From assembly GCF_022129445.1 (NCBI RefSeq), contig NZ_JADQAQ010000035.1:1-48948 (forward strand): a stretch of 48,948 nucleotides of DNA. Reading direction: 5' to 3'. This document shows, one piece after another, positions 37,996 through 46,252 of the stretch (positions are counted from its first letter, which is position 1; every line of letters starts with the position of its first letter). The stretch comes from Photobacterium sp. Ph5 (GTDB taxonomy: Bacteria > Pseudomonadota > Gammaproteobacteria > Enterobacterales > Vibrionaceae). Position numbers and translations under genes: made by a program. A model generated the notes under the pieces. The model was not told the origin of the DNA. It ran no database searches and worked only from the letters and a program-made list of their open reading frames with translations.

Positions 37996-39621
37996 TCAAC
38001 GTTCTATTTCTTGTTGAATTTTTCGATACGGTTTTGGCCATGGGGTTAGCACTTTTAATTGCTTCGGTAAGGCTTTTATTGCCGAGCGTGCCCGAGTGGC
38101 TGTTGAGTAATCGCCAGAAATGACAATAAACCATATTTTGCCGTCTCGACGTGTTTTATAGATACGAGCAGAAGACTGGATCTTATTCTTTTCAACAAAG
38201 GTTTTGGTTTCATTCCAACTCATTGAGGCTGACAATTGAATTGCATAGTGCCTTTTATTTATCGCGAGTATCGAGGCCGTATTGGCAAGCTTAATCGGCG
38301 TTAGAACAACCCCCTCTTTTTTCGGCAACAGTGGCTTACTATCCGGCTTAACAATCATTGCCGTTGCAGACGGCTTTACTTTGGGCTCTATCACCTTAAC
38401 AGCAGGTAAAGCGCTTGAATCATGTGACGTAATATCAGTCGCTGACGCGGTTTGGGCTGTTAAGTTAGTCTCATCTTCTGGCGTTTCTGCATTATCTGTA
38501 GCTGCTTGCTGGCGAGTCTGTGTCGCTACAGCATCAGATATAACAGGTTCATTTTGACTAGGTACGTCTAGCACCTCTTTGGTAAATTCTTTGGCTGCAC
38601 TTTCGCCAGTACCGCCAACACGTTGTTCATCAATCATCGCATCAATTAGTGGTGATGGTACCACTACCCGTTGCGCTTCATTTTCAGCACGCCCCACCGT
38701 CAACCCTTCACTATGGATCTCTGTTGGTAATGGCGTTTCATCAATAACGATATCTGTACTCTCGATGGGATCGGCCGCAATAGATCCAGCCTTAGATGCA
38801 AGAGAGGTATCACCAAACGTAACTTCAGTTGTCTTTGTATCTTGTAATGCCTTAAATCCAAACCATCCCGCAATGATGATGCACACTATAACAATCAACC
38901 CTATTAACAGTTGCGTCGGGGGTAAACGTCGTGATCCTTTACTCATAGCAGTAACGTCCTGTTGTGGTAATTGTTGTAATGCACCAGGGCGAGGTTCAAC
39001 TCTCGCTAATCGTGACTTAATGTCTCGTCGATGCTGACTACCGAGTTGCTCATCATTGAGTAACATCTCGCTAAACTGGCTAATTTCATTCGGGCTTAAT
39101 TCACTAATTTCTAACTCAAGTAAAGCCGGTCCTATCGTACGAACAATATCACCGAATGGCTGAGTGATGGCATCAGGTTCAGCAAAGAGCAATACATTAA
39201 TTTGCCAGCCAGAATGCATTTCTGTTTGACGAACCAGCGCCCATAATTCAGCAAGTAATTCAGGCGCTAAAAAGTGTGCATTATCAATAATAATAACGAA
39301 GTTGATCTTTTCAGGCAGTAAATGCTCAGCACTTTGGCTTAACGAATCTTGCTCGTTAAACATCGGCGTGGAATGAAATTGTTGCAGTAGAAGTGTTCGT
39401 TGTTGCAGTAGTGTTTGATCATCTGTGCACGTCAGCAATGCTTGTTCAGCATGTTGTGCATAGTTTTCGAGATATTGATGCGCGAGCCACGTTTTTCCTG
39501 AGCCTTGCGTACCGTTCAATAAAATAAGGTGAGAGCTAAATCGAGTAATAAATTGTACTCGAGAGAGCAACTGGATCTGGCTATCCAGATCCAAGTTTTT
39601 TGCCTCTAGTGTGCTACGCAT
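37996..39621 (-). CDS. damX: cell division protein DamX (AAA-like and SPOR domains)
   Basis: DamX is an inner-membrane protein that localises to the division ring by its SPOR domain and affects septum formation. The 541 residues show an N-terminal AAA-like domain with a P-loop (LNGTQGSGKTWL near 34-45), a single membrane helix near 232-252 (LLIGLIVIVCIIIAG), a Ser/Thr/Glu-rich periplasmic linker, and a C-terminal SPOR domain (about 462-541, ending near TRARSAIKALPKQLK). It is 13 bases after aroB and so belongs to the aroK-led transcript. Confidence 0.94.
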   Translation of the reverse strand: MRSTLEAKNLDLDSQIQLLSRVQFITRFSSHLILLNGTQGSGKTWLAHQYLENYAQHAEQALLTCTDDQTLLQQRTLLLQQFHSTPMFNEQDSLSQSAEHLLPEKINFVIIIDNAHFLAPELLAELWALVRQTEMHSGWQINVLLFAEPDAITQPFGDIVRTIGPALLELEISELSPNEISQFSEMLLNDEQLGSQHRRDIKSRLARVEPRPGALQQLPQQDVTAMSKGSRRLPPTQLLIGLIVIVCIIIAGWFGFKALQDTKTTEVTFGDTSLASKAGSIAADPIESTDIVIDETPLPTEIHSEGLTVGRAENEAQRVVVPSPLIDAMIDEQRVGGTGESAAKEFTKEVLDVPSQNEPVISDAVATQTRQQAATDNAETPEDETNLTAQTASATDITSHDSSALPAVKVIEPKVKPSATAMIVKPDSKPLLPKKEGVVLTPIKLANTASILAINKRHYAIQLSASMSWNETKTFVEKNKIQSSARIYKTRRDGKIWFIVISGDYSTATRARSAIKALPKQLKVLTPWPKPYRKIQQEIER

Positions 39622-39634
39622 GATTAACCACTAC

Positions 39635-40714
39635 TTAGTGATTAATCACATCCCGCAATACTTCATGTGTCACGTTAGACACGACTTCAGCACTGCCAAT
39701 GGATGTCGGTAGAACCAATCGTAGCTGGCCTGATAATACTTTTTTATCTCGCATCATGTGCTTAATAAAATCATCAAAGCCCATTGTTTCAGGTGCGATC
39801 ACCGGTAGCTTTGCTCGCTCATGCAGTCGAATAATTCGCGCTACATCGTCATCACTAATAAGGCCTTGTATTGCTGCAGTTTTAGCCGCTAGTACTGTAC
39901 CTGCCGACACCGCTTCGCCGTGCAGCCAATTACCATAGCCCATCTCTGCTTCAATCGCATGACCAAATGTATGACCGAGATTAAGTAAAGCTCGTACACC
40001 TGATTCTTTTTCATCAGCCGCAACAACATCCGCCTTAATTTGACAACAACGCGCAATGGCATAACACAATGCATCGTTATCTAGTGCTTGTAAGCGTTCA
40101 ATGTTGTCTTCTAGCCAGACAAAAAAGTCGTGATCAGCAATAATGCCATATTTGATCACTTCAGCCATTCCCGCTGCAAACTCACGTTCAGGTAAGGTTT
40201 GTAAGCAGTGATTATCAATCACTACCGCTTTGGGCTGATAAAAAGCGCCTATCATATTCTTACCCAACGGGTGATTCACTGCGGTTTTTCCACCAACAGA
40301 TGAGTCCACTTGAGAAAGTAATGTGGTAGGTACTTGAATAAAATCTACGCCACGCTGATAACTTGCAGCAGCAAAGCCCACGACATCACCAATGACGCCG
40401 CCACCAAGCGCTACAATCACAACATCACGACCATAATTACCATCGAGTAAGAAAGTCATGATTTGATTAAAAGTTTCTAACGTTTTGTATTGTTCACCAT
40501 CAGGGAGAGAAAGTAATGCCACTTGGCACTCTAATGAACTGATGGTTTCCATTACCTGCTGTGCATACAGCGGGGCAACAGTTTCGTTACTGACCACTAC
40601 CACCCGCTTTCCAGTAGGAATTGCAGATGCAAACAACGCCGAGTTGCAAAACAACTCGGCGCCAATTGAAATAGGGTAGCTTCTGTCATCTAAATTGACA
40701 TTGATCCGTTCCAT
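39635..40714 (-). CDS. aroB: 3-dehydroquinate synthase
   Basis: AroB converts DAHP to 3-dehydroquinate, step two of the shikimate pathway, using NAD+ and a divalent metal. The 359 residues contain [18 protein letters not shown] and [22 protein letters not shown], plus the metal-binding Glu in MAEVIKYG and His in [11 protein letters not shown] and [11 protein letters not shown]. It lies 23 bases after aroK and 13 before damX, the classic operon order. Confidence 0.98.
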   Translation of the reverse strand: MERINVNLDDRSYPISIGAELFCNSALFASAIPTGKRVVVVSNETVAPLYAQQVMETISSLECQVALLSLPDGEQYKTLETFNQIMTFLLDGNYGRDVVIVALGGGVIGDVVGFAAASYQRGVDFIQVPTTLLSQVDSSVGGKTAVNHPLGKNMIGAFYQPKAVVIDNHCLQTLPEREFAAGMAEVIKYGIIADHDFFVWLEDNIERLQALDNDALCYAIARCCQIKADVVAADEKESGVRALLNLGHTFGHAIEAEMGYGNWLHGEAVSAGTVLAAKTAAIQGLISDDDVARIIRLHERAKLPVIAPETMGFDDFIKHMMRDKKVLSGQLRLVLPTSIGSAEVVSNVTHEVLRDVINH

Positions 40715-40737
40715 GGTCAGCTTCTCTCTTTTGTTAA

Positions 40738-41256
40738 TTAACGCTCTTCTAGCATCTTGATGATTTGGTTAGCGACTACCTTCGCACTTTGATCATCAGT
40801 ACGAACAACGTAGTCAGCTACTTCTTCATATAATGGATTGCGCTCTTCTGCAAGTGCTTCCAGCACTTCACGAGGCGTATCAGTTTGAAGTAGAGGACGC
40901 TTTTTATCGCGTTGAGTTCGAGCAAGTTGCTTCTCGATAGTCGTCTCTAGATAAACTACGATACCACGTGCAGAAAGGCGATTACGGTTCTCTTTAGTTT
41001 TAACAGAACCACCACCTGTTGCCAGAACAATGCCTTGCTCTTGTGTTAGATCGTCAATAACTGCTTCTTCGCGAACACGGAAACCGTCTTCACCTTCCAC
41101 ATCAAAGACCCAACTAATATCAGCACCTGTACGTTCTTCAATAACTGTATCTGAGTCAAAGAATTCCATATGCAGCTGCTGTGCAAGGTGTCTACCAATA
41201 GTGCTTTTGCCGGCACCCATTGGGCCGACCAAGAAAATATTTCGTTTTTCAGCCAT
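40738..41256 (-). CDS. aroK: shikimate kinase 1
   Basis: AroK phosphorylates shikimate in the aromatic pathway. The ATG at 41256 ([19 protein letters not shown], 172 residues) is the family start; a TTG three codons earlier is in frame. The P-loop GPMGAGKST, the shikimate-binding Asp in [20 protein letters not shown] and the lid [13 protein letters not shown] are intact. It heads the aroK-aroB-damX-dam-rpe-gph cluster, and a terminator for the upstream pil operon means aroK needs its own promoter in 41257-41550; I could not pick one with confidence. Confidence 0.97.
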   Translation of the reverse strand: MAEKRNIFLVGPMGAGKSTIGRHLAQQLHMEFFDSDTVIEERTGADISWVFDVEGEDGFRVREEAVIDDLTQEQGIVLATGGGSVKTKENRNRLSARGIVVYLETTIEKQLARTQRDKKRPLLQTDTPREVLEALAEERNPLYEEVADYVVRTDDQSAKVVANQIIKMLEER

Positions 41257-41455
41257 TTTTAGCAATTTTACGCGCGGTTAATAAAACGACACCACCCGCA
41301 GGCTCTATTAATTAATAAGCCCGAGGCGCCAAGTTCCTCACATATAATTCGTGATAAGACAGAAAATTATCTCAGGACTGATGGCTATATTGCAAGCGCT
41401 AGTCACTCCTAATCCGTATTTTATTATGCCTGTCCTACCCAAAGAGGTCGCCATA

Positions 41456-41533
41456 ATGGCTCAGCAACGGTCTAAGGTCAATCGTAATAACCTTGTAAAT
41501 GCGCTATCGCTGAGCATGAATACGGCAAAATAA
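41456..41533 (+). CDS. possible 25-residue small ORF in the aroK-pilQ gap
   Basis: The 386-base aroK-pilQ gap (41257-41642) holds the pilQ terminator and this plus-strand frame. It starts with ATG at 41456, with AGAGGT 7 bases upstream, and encodes MAQQRSKVNRNNLVNALSLS plus a few residues. The basic, Asn-rich sequence matches no family I know. The good Shine-Dalgarno is the only positive sign, so this may be chance. The frame extends upstream to 41351 without a better start. Confidence 0.25.
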   Translation: MAQQRSKVNRNNLVNALSLSMNTAK

Positions 41534-41550
41534 TAATTATATAGCCCAAT

Positions 41551-41593
41551 AAAAACAACGGATGGAACTATTTTAATAAGGATCCATCCGTTG
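41551..41593 (-). terminator. pilMNOPQ operon terminator
   Basis: CAACGGATGGA and TCCATCCGTTG form an 11-base stem with a 16-base loop, followed by TTTTTATT on minus. It lies 50 bases after the pilQ stop and isolates the pilus operon from aroK. Confidence 0.8.
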
Positions 41594-41642
41594 CTATAAC
41601 AGTGTAGCTAAATTTTTATGGTTTGTTGATTAGCAGTAAAGA

Positions 41643-43370
41643 CTACTGAATAACAATTTTAGGCGTCACAAAGATAAGTAATTCACGCTTACCCATTTGT
41701 TCCATTTTATGACGGAATAATGCTCCTAATACTGGAATATCACCTAATAATGGTACTTTACGCGTCACGTTAGTCATACTGTGTTGGTAAATGCCACCTA
41801 AAACCACTGTTTCACCGTTATTTACCAGAACTTGAGTACCAATACGTTGAGTGTCAATAGAAATCGCAGTACCCGTACCTGTAGGGACATCTTCACCTTT
41901 GTTATCTTGAGTCACTTCTAGATCTAACACAAGTTTATCATCCGGTGTGATTTGTGGTGTAACCATTAAACTTAGAACCGCTTTTTTAAACGATACCGAC
42001 GTTGCACCACTCGATGACGCTTCTAAATAAGGAATTTCGGTACCTTGCTCAATGTATGCTGTTTTCTTGTTGGTCGTCATCAATCGAGGGCTAGAGATGA
42101 TCTCGGCCTTATTTTCAGTTTGCAATGCCGACAACTCTAAATCGAGTAAAATATTACCCAACTTTGCCACTTGGAACGCTATTGAAGCCGCCCCTGCACC
42201 CGCGCCTAAATTAACATTAAGAAAGTCATCAACAGTTGCATCTTCACCTAATAAGCCTGAGCTTGCTAAATTACCTTCAATTGAACCGCCAACAGTGGTA
42301 TCGCCATTCACTTTTGATACCCCCCAACGCACACCTAACTCATCAATATCGCCTTCATTAATGGTAACGATACGCGCTTCGATTTGTACCTGTTTAACCG
42401 GAATATCAAGAGATGACACAATATCTTTGATACTACGAATGTTATCAGGGGTATCTTTAATGATCAGCGCATTAGTACGTTCATCAACATGTAATGAACC
42501 ACGCTCAGAGAGCATCCCTACACCATCGGTACTGCCACTTAAAAGTTCAGCAATGTCCGTTGCTTTCGCATAATTTACTTGAATCAGATCAGAACGCAGA
42601 CTCAACAACTCTTGTTGCTTACGCTTAGCTTCCATTACCTGATGTTCGCTTGCGGTGAGTTCCGCTTTAGGGGCAACCAATAACACAGAACCACGCACAC
42701 GCTTATCTAAGTCTTTTGATTGCAGAATAATATCTAGCACTTGAGGCCATGGCACATCATCTAAACGCAACGTGACATTGCCGCTAACAGAATCAGAGAC
42801 AACCAAGTTAAAATCGTTGTAGTCAGCAATTAACTGCAGAACGTTACGCACAGGGATATCTTGGAAGTTAATTGAAATCGGCTTGCCTTTATAATTAATT
42901 TTGGCATTTGATTTGCTGCCTGATGCGGCCTTCTTCACTGCACGCTTTTCAATGATCACTTCTAGACGCTTACCACGTAGGTTGTAATCATAATCATAGC
43001 TGCCTTTCATATTGAACATTAGGCGTGCACCTTTTGACACACGCATGGTTTCAACGCTATTAACAACCGTTGCAAAATCAACAACATCAAGCGTATAAAT
43101 CATGTCATCTTTGAGTACGGTATCAAAAATATCTAACTGTAGCTTGTTACCATTACGACGTAAATCGACTAACGACTGCGGCTTATCTAAACGAACGGTC
43201 AATACCCCTCGTCCTTTTCCGTCGCGACGAAAATCAATCGCTTGAATCTGATTATCAATCATTCCAGCTGCAGGTACAGCAGCAACACTCGGAAAAGCTA
43301 ATACTCCACAGCATAACAGCCAAAGTGTTGCTAGATACTGGCGGCTTAACATCCACACATTCCCTTTCAT
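41643..43370 (-). CDS. pilQ: type IV pilus secretin PilQ
   Basis: PilQ forms the outer-membrane ring through which the type IV pilus passes and DNA enters during competence. The 575 residues start with a signal peptide (MLSRQYLATLWLLCCGVLAF then VAA), followed by an N-terminal AMIN domain (about 40-135), an STN/N0-N1 region (about 165-330, INFQDIPVRNVLQLIADY) and the secretin domain (about 380-575), with VPLLGDIPVLGALFR and ELLIFVTPKIV. AAGGA precedes the ATG at 43370. The length is on the short side, with one AMIN domain, as in vibrios. It is the last gene of pilMNOPQ. Confidence 0.97.
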   Translation of the reverse strand: MKGNVWMLSRQYLATLWLLCCGVLAFPSVAAVPAAGMIDNQIQAIDFRRDGKGRGVLTVRLDKPQSLVDLRRNGNKLQLDIFDTVLKDDMIYTLDVVDFATVVNSVETMRVSKGARLMFNMKGSYDYDYNLRGKRLEVIIEKRAVKKAASGSKSNAKINYKGKPISINFQDIPVRNVLQLIADYNDFNLVVSDSVSGNVTLRLDDVPWPQVLDIILQSKDLDKRVRGSVLLVAPKAELTASEHQVMEAKRKQQELLSLRSDLIQVNYAKATDIAELLSGSTDGVGMLSERGSLHVDERTNALIIKDTPDNIRSIKDIVSSLDIPVKQVQIEARIVTINEGDIDELGVRWGVSKVNGDTTVGGSIEGNLASSGLLGEDATVDDFLNVNLGAGAGAASIAFQVAKLGNILLDLELSALQTENKAEIISSPRLMTTNKKTAYIEQGTEIPYLEASSSGATSVSFKKAVLSLMVTPQITPDDKLVLDLEVTQDNKGEDVPTGTGTAISIDTQRIGTQVLVNNGETVVLGGIYQHSMTNVTRKVPLLGDIPVLGALFRHKMEQMGKRELLIFVTPKIVIQ

Positions 43371-43383
43371 AACTTATCCTTGA

Positions 43384-43899
43384 TTACTGCTGAACTAGCG
43401 CCAGTTTAGTCGGTCGTTTAAGCCAACATCCTTTGCCATCTGGTAATGTTTCTTCGATTTCAATTAGTTTGTCGCTAACCGTAAGTACCTTGCCGCGATT
43501 AAGGCCAATATATTGTCCTGGCTTAATTTTCATTAAGTCGCCTTCAGGCGTAAAAACTAATCCCCAAAGCTGCTTATTGTTTCCAATCGCCCCTTTCATT
43601 GAGAGTTTTTCTAACGCAAAGTTTTCAAGCTTACTTAATTGGCGGTCAAGTTGTGGTTGCCAACACTCGCCCGTCTCTTTCTTGGCCAGTAACTGCTCTG
43701 GAATTGGCTTTACAAACGGTACTCGTTTGCTCGTCATTACAAACCTTTCAGCTTCAAAGACAAAAGACTCAGGTAAAGGCTTAACTCGTGCTTTGGCTTC
43801 GCTATGGGTCGTTGCGATAAACTCTGCAACAGAATCATCATTGGCCTGGCACCCAACTAACCCAATAACAATAGGTAATAACCACACTACATTTTTCAT
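43384..43899 (-). CDS. pilP: type IV pilus assembly lipoprotein PilP
   Basis: PilP is the lipoprotein that links the inner-membrane PilMNO complex to PilQ. The 171 residues carry a lipobox (IGLVGC, Cys17) and a C-terminal beta domain with WGLVFTPEGDLMKIKPGQYIG and the GLNRGKVLTVSDKLIEIEE segment typical of PilP/HofP. It starts 3 bases after pilO ends and stops 13 bases before pilQ. Confidence 0.94.
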   Translation of the reverse strand: MKNVVWLLPIVIGLVGCQANDDSVAEFIATTHSEAKARVKPLPESFVFEAERFVMTSKRVPFVKPIPEQLLAKKETGECWQPQLDRQLSKLENFALEKLSMKGAIGNNKQLWGLVFTPEGDLMKIKPGQYIGLNRGKVLTVSDKLIEIEETLPDGKGCWLKRPTKLALVQQ

Positions 43900-43902
43900 A
43901 GC

Positions 43903-44517
43903 TTAGCCCTCATCACTATTGATATTTTCTTGGCTTGGCGTTTTAAAACGATAGGTCGTTGCAGAAACCTTCAAAGACAAAGTTTCATCAGGCTCACCTA
44001 ACGGCTTAACGCGACTTAATTCCGCATTATTTAAGTTAACAATACGAGGCAGGCTCGCTACCGCTTCTGCAAATTTACCAATTTGTTCGTAATTCCCCGT
44101 TAACTGCATATTGATCGGAAGCTCGTAATACAGCTCATGCTCAACCCGTGGAGCCCATTTAATCGACTGGAACACCAATCCATTATTGACACCAATATCA
44201 TTAATCCCCGCTAACAAACTCGCCAGCTCTTGTTCTTCTGGTAACTGTTCAATCATTTCATTGTAACGACGGTTTAATTCTGCAACTTGCTCCTTAACCC
44301 GCGGCAATGCCGCTACTTGCGAAGCTCGACTCACCAGTTGTGATTTGAGTGCCTGCTCTTTTTGTTTCATTTGCTCAAGTTGATCATTCTTTGGGCTAAC
44401 CCAATACCAATAACCAAACGCGCTTAATGCCACAGCCAAAACAGTCGCGACAATACATTGAGGCAGTAGAGGCCATTCTGTGATTTCATCTAATTCAAGT
44501 TCTTGCCAATCAGCCAT
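43903..44517 (-). CDS. pilO: type IV pilus inner-membrane protein PilO
   Basis: PilO is the coiled-coil partner of PilN in the alignment subcomplex. The 204 residues have a short cytoplasmic N-terminus (MADWQELELDEITEWPLLPQ), one membrane helix (about 24-44), a coiled coil (about 48-90, EQMKQKEQALKSQLVSRASQ) and a ferredoxin-like periplasmic domain. The gene starts one base after pilN ends. Confidence 0.94.
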   Translation of the reverse strand: MADWQELELDEITEWPLLPQCIVATVLAVALSAFGYWYWVSPKNDQLEQMKQKEQALKSQLVSRASQVAALPRVKEQVAELNRRYNEMIEQLPEEQELASLLAGINDIGVNNGLVFQSIKWAPRVEHELYYELPINMQLTGNYEQIGKFAEAVASLPRIVNLNNAELSRVKPLGEPDETLSLKVSATTYRFKTPSQENINSDEG

Positions 44518-44518
44518 G

Positions 44519-45124
44519 TCACTTCCCCTTATTAATGTCTTTTTTTGCGACTTTATTTACTTTTGGTTGCGCAAAAGAAGGCACGGTTAAATCAAAAGAA
44601 GCATTGAACTGAGACAGTTGCTCAGACTGACTACCTTTAGTGGTAACCAAGGAATGCATATCAACATTAATGAACCATTTAGATTGCTCTGCACCGCCCA
44701 ATAATGCGGCTAAGTGACCGTTAGAATCACCCACCCCTTTTATCCCTACTCGTTGTGAGTTCAAATTTAATGATTCGAGGTATACACCGCCTGGTACAAC
44801 ATTCGGCAATTGATTGAGTAACTGCGTTGCGCGATTTCGCGACTGTTGAATATCAGCAATCACGTTTAGTCTCAGCTGAATCGCTTTACGCTGCTCTTCT
44901 AGCTTAGGTAGAAAGGCCAATCGTTTTTCGAGTAAATCAATTTCTTGTTGAAATTGATCATTACGGGCTTGTTGTTGCTGCTGCTGCAAATCTAAATATT
45001 TAACTACCCCGTAATTACCTAAAAAAGCGATGAATACCGCAGATGCCATTAACCCCATAAAACGTTGTTTATGTTGCTTACGACGTTCTTCACGCCACGG
45101 CAGAAGGTTTAATTTATCTATCAT
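44519..45124 (-). CDS. pilN: type IV pilus inner-membrane protein PilN
   Basis: PilN binds PilM through its N-terminal motif and PilO through its periplasmic part. The 201 residues begin MIDKLNLLPWREERRKQHKQ, with the INLLPWR-type PilM-binding motif, then a membrane helix (about 23-42), a Gln-rich coiled coil (LDLQQQQQQARNDQFQQEID) and the PilN domain. It overlaps the end of pilM by 4 bases. Confidence 0.95.
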   Translation of the reverse strand: MIDKLNLLPWREERRKQHKQRFMGLMASAVFIAFLGNYGVVKYLDLQQQQQQARNDQFQQEIDLLEKRLAFLPKLEEQRKAIQLRLNVIADIQQSRNRATQLLNQLPNVVPGGVYLESLNLNSQRVGIKGVGDSNGHLAALLGGAEQSKWFINVDMHSLVTTKGSQSEQLSQFNASFDLTVPSFAQPKVNKVAKKDINKGK

Positions 45125-46104
45125 GCCATCCCCCGTAACGCTAATCCGGTAGCGACAGCATATTGACTCGACATATCACTCGGTAATGTTACTTTCTTCG
45201 GCTGGCTGAAATGTTCAAACGGTTTGATCCAAACAACCTCTAATCCCACTAACTGCTTTAATAGCGCATCAGAAATCAAGGACTGACAACCACCAGCAAG
45301 CCATAACCCTTTAATGCTACAGCGAGGATGTGTTGAGTTATAAAGTTGAATTTGTCGCTTTAATTGCTCAGCAAATTGCTCGGTAAAACGCTCAACAGTA
45401 TTCTCTTCATCAGTTTCTTGTTGAAATGGTGATGCTTCAAATTGACTAGTACCAAAGCGAATTTCACGATGATAAGCATTACTGCCTTCCGGCTTCATAC
45501 AAAATTCAGTGTGGCATTTACCAACATCAACCAATCCCCACTGGGTATACTGGCTGCCAATCTCGGCTAAATATTCGGTTAGCCATAACAATGCATTAGT
45601 CTGTAATTCAACGACTGTTGGTTTAAAACCAACTTTCTTTAATACAGTAACGCGGCTATCTATAGTTTCTTTACGAGAGGCAAAGACTTGATATGGCGCA
45701 GTAGTGGCTGCTTCTGAGAAACGTTCACTCACCATTGGGTAATAATCAAACCATAACTCTTCAACGGGAAACGGTGACGCAGCTCCTAATGCTTGGACGA
45801 TCGCAAACTCAGCCTCATCTTCATTGAGGCTGGTATCGAGTTGAACAACTTTGCTGATAACAGCACTATCTGGTAAGGCTAAAGTAACGTTCTTGGCTTG
45901 CCACGGCAGTTGTTTCTTTAATTGACGTATTGCTGACAACAACGCTGTCGCATTTACACTATGCTGATCATTGATTACCGATTTGGTTAATTCAACCTCA
46001 GCGTATGCAGCCAATTCAAACTGGTCTTTTTTCTGCTGTAGCGCCACAGCTTTTATGCTATGGCTGCCAATATCTACCCCAACACTTAATGGGTTCCGAA
46101 ACAT
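45121..46104 (-). CDS. pilM: type IV pilus actin-like ATPase PilM
   Basis: PilM is the cytoplasmic actin-like protein that holds PilN at the pilus base. The 327 residues begin MFRNPLSVGVDIGSHSIKAVALQQKK, with the phosphate-1 motif VGVDIGSHSIK, followed by the FPVEELWFDYY segment and the later LAGGCQSLI (phosphate-2/adenosine) motif of the actin fold. It is the first gene of the pilMNOPQ operon, divergent from mrcA across 148 bases. Competence pili in vibrios need this operon. Confidence 0.95.
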   Translation of the reverse strand: MFRNPLSVGVDIGSHSIKAVALQQKKDQFELAAYAEVELTKSVINDQHSVNATALLSAIRQLKKQLPWQAKNVTLALPDSAVISKVVQLDTSLNEDEAEFAIVQALGAASPFPVEELWFDYYPMVSERFSEAATTAPYQVFASRKETIDSRVTVLKKVGFKPTVVELQTNALLWLTEYLAEIGSQYTQWGLVDVGKCHTEFCMKPEGSNAYHREIRFGTSQFEASPFQQETDEENTVERFTEQFAEQLKRQIQLYNSTHPRCSIKGLWLAGGCQSLISDALLKQLVGLEVVWIKPFEHFSQPKKVTLPSDMSSQYAVATGLALRGMA

Positions 46105-46252
46105 CCGTGTTATGCTCCCATGTGGCGAAAAAACAAACTATTTCGAATAAACACCATCAACGGCATTAATTTTCTTTTTGTTATCTTTATACTAGTAATT
46201 GAAAGATAATGGATAATGACAATTAGCACGATGGCGTAACGGGAAATCTCAA

